NCBI GenBank assembly: GCA_029777145.1
Contig: JAKOSS010000456.1
Span: forward strand, 1 to 14,716
Source of the DNA: Acidobacteriota bacterium
GTDB lineage: Bacteria > Acidobacteriota > Blastocatellia > Pyrinomonadales > Pyrinomonadaceae
Reading direction: 5' to 3'
DNA length: 14,716 nt
Of the stretch, positions 14,317 to 14,716 are shown one piece after another; the stretch's first letter is position 1; the number at the start of each line of letters is the position of its first letter. The translations under genes were made by a program, and so were the position numbers. The notes beneath the pieces were generated by a model that ran no database searches, was not told where the DNA came from, and was given only the letters and a program-made list of their open reading frames with translations.

Positions 14317-14323
14317 CCTCCTT
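14317..14323 (-). promoter_or_regulatory. Shine-Dalgarno site of caspase-FGE paralogue 1
   Basis: AAGGAGG on the minus strand, 5 nt before the ATG at 14311, within the 29-nt gap after the partial DUF4384 gene. The strongest ribosome site in the block. Confidence 0.75.
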
Positions 14324-14340
14324 CAGTTCTCCCGTGCCAA

Positions 14341-14716
14341 CTAGGGTTTCTTTGAAAGCTCGATGCGATGAACAATCAGTTCACCGTTCCCTTCAACCAG
14401 AATTGTCCCACCAGCACCAGGTCGTGAATCCGCCGACCGGTTCGACCGGACGAGTTCGCCGAGTTTCGCCGATTCGGCCGAGCCGACCTTTCCGGCGCCG
14501 TCATACGCGGAACTCCTTGCGTTCTCGAGGTCGTCGCGCCGTGTACGCGACCAGACCAGCCATACCGTTTCCTTTGAATTCGTCCCATCGTATGTGTTCC
14601 AACCGGTCTCCGCCGGCTTCCCGGGTTTGACGTCAGCGACGCCGCCGTTTTGCTTCGGAGTCGGGAACAGAATGTTGTAAGCGCCTCCCGACTCGCTGAA
14701 AACATAGAGATATCCG
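14341..14716 (-). CDS. DUF4384 protein, C-terminal part (5' truncated by window edge)
   Basis: The minus strand is open from the right edge to a TAG at 14341-14343, giving 124 residues with no start codon inside. The first visible residues, GYLYVFSESGGAYNILFPTP, match the GYLYVVDTEV...YLIFPAG core of the complete DUF4384 gene at 11521-12474. Further on are a Gly/Lys-rich turn, ETVWLVWSRTRRDDLENAR, a Lys/Glu helix region and a closing strand LIVHRIELSKKP. The VWLVWS segment is typical of DUF4384 proteins that end with a WLVWS-type strand (from memory). It lacks the CG-x-x-TRAL-x-REE repeats of its relative. Its stop lies 29 nt upstream of the first caspase-FGE gene, so it is part of the same block, and the operon promoter must lie beyond the window. 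Confidence 0.8.
   Translation of the reverse strand, partial: GYLYVFSESGGAYNILFPTPKQNGGVADVKPGKPAETGWNTYDGTNSKETVWLVWSRTRRDDLENARSSAYDGAGKVGSAESAKLGELVRSNRSADSRPGAGGTILVEGNGELIVHRIELSKKP

Larger units (their letters stand above)
6250..14716 (-). other. Predicted caspase-DUF4384 operon (duplicated module plus WD40-caspase)
   Basis: Five co-directional genes are separated by 29, 25, 36 and 39 nt and end at the terminator near 6170-6210. The order is DUF4384 (partial), caspase-FGE, DUF4384, caspase-FGE, WD40-caspase. The first four are two copies of one two-gene module. No internal promoter or terminator is visible in the gaps, so one transcript is likely; its promoter is outside the window. 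Confidence 0.8.

Noticed and set aside
14376..14705. A minus-strand frame with an ATG near the right edge
   Set aside because: The neighbouring frame without an internal start reads as DUF4384 and ends at 14341, so this one is a shadow of that truncated gene.
6250..14716. A phage-defence island
   Set aside because: No nuclease, cyclase, gasdermin-like, STAND ATPase or mobile-element gene is seen, and the caspases are exported; defence is not excluded but has no positive support here.

Overview
The window looks like a chromosomal segment of an Acidobacteriota member, probably class Blastocatellia. The evidence is a VWFA protein of the type first defined in Acidobacteria, a Hanks-type Ser/Thr kinase with a Pro/Thr-rich extracytoplasmic tail, caspase-like proteases fused to formylglycine-generating-enzyme-like (FGE) domains, high-GC codon usage, and heptamer-rich intergenic repeats. 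The taxonomic call is an inference; no rRNA is present.

Layout, left to right. Positions 1-472 (+) hold the C-terminal part of a secreted lipocalin-like (CrtC/AttH) protein. Positions 473-593 are a repeat-rich intergenic stretch between convergent genes. On the minus strand come an exported TPR protein (594-1988) and, 15 bp upstream of it, a transmembrane Ser/Thr kinase (2004-4010), which together look like a two-gene operon. Further upstream on the same strand is a small zinc-ribbon membrane protein (4154-4630). Diverging from it on the plus strand is an exported VWFA protein (4909-5895). A second, well-ordered copy of the heptamer repeat element follows (5893-6030), then a tRNA-Arg(ACG) gene with its own promoter and a bidirectional terminator.

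Positions 6250 to the right edge form one minus-strand gene block with gaps of only 25-39 bp. In transcription order it reads: DUF4384 protein (partial), caspase-FGE protein, DUF4384 protein, caspase-FGE protein, WD40-caspase protein. It is a duplicated [DUF4384, caspase-FGE] module capped by a large WD40-caspase. All three caspase domains keep the His/Cys dyad, and all four complete proteins carry an N-terminal signal peptide. This is therefore an extracytoplasmic caspase-like protease cluster, unlike the cytoplasmic caspase-like effectors known from bacterial defence. Both FGE domains lack the catalytic cysteines, so they are more likely binding modules than sulfatase-maturing enzymes. This block is the best candidate here for an undescribed system; its substrate and trigger cannot be read from the sequence.

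Two cross-cutting patterns stand out. At three different gene ends (lipocalin, TPR, VWFA) a heptamer array of consensus TRGNCAG begins in phase with, or runs in phase through, the TAG stop codon. All six predicted signal peptides in the window place Gln at the mature +1 position, the pattern called the Q-rule in Bacteroidetes.
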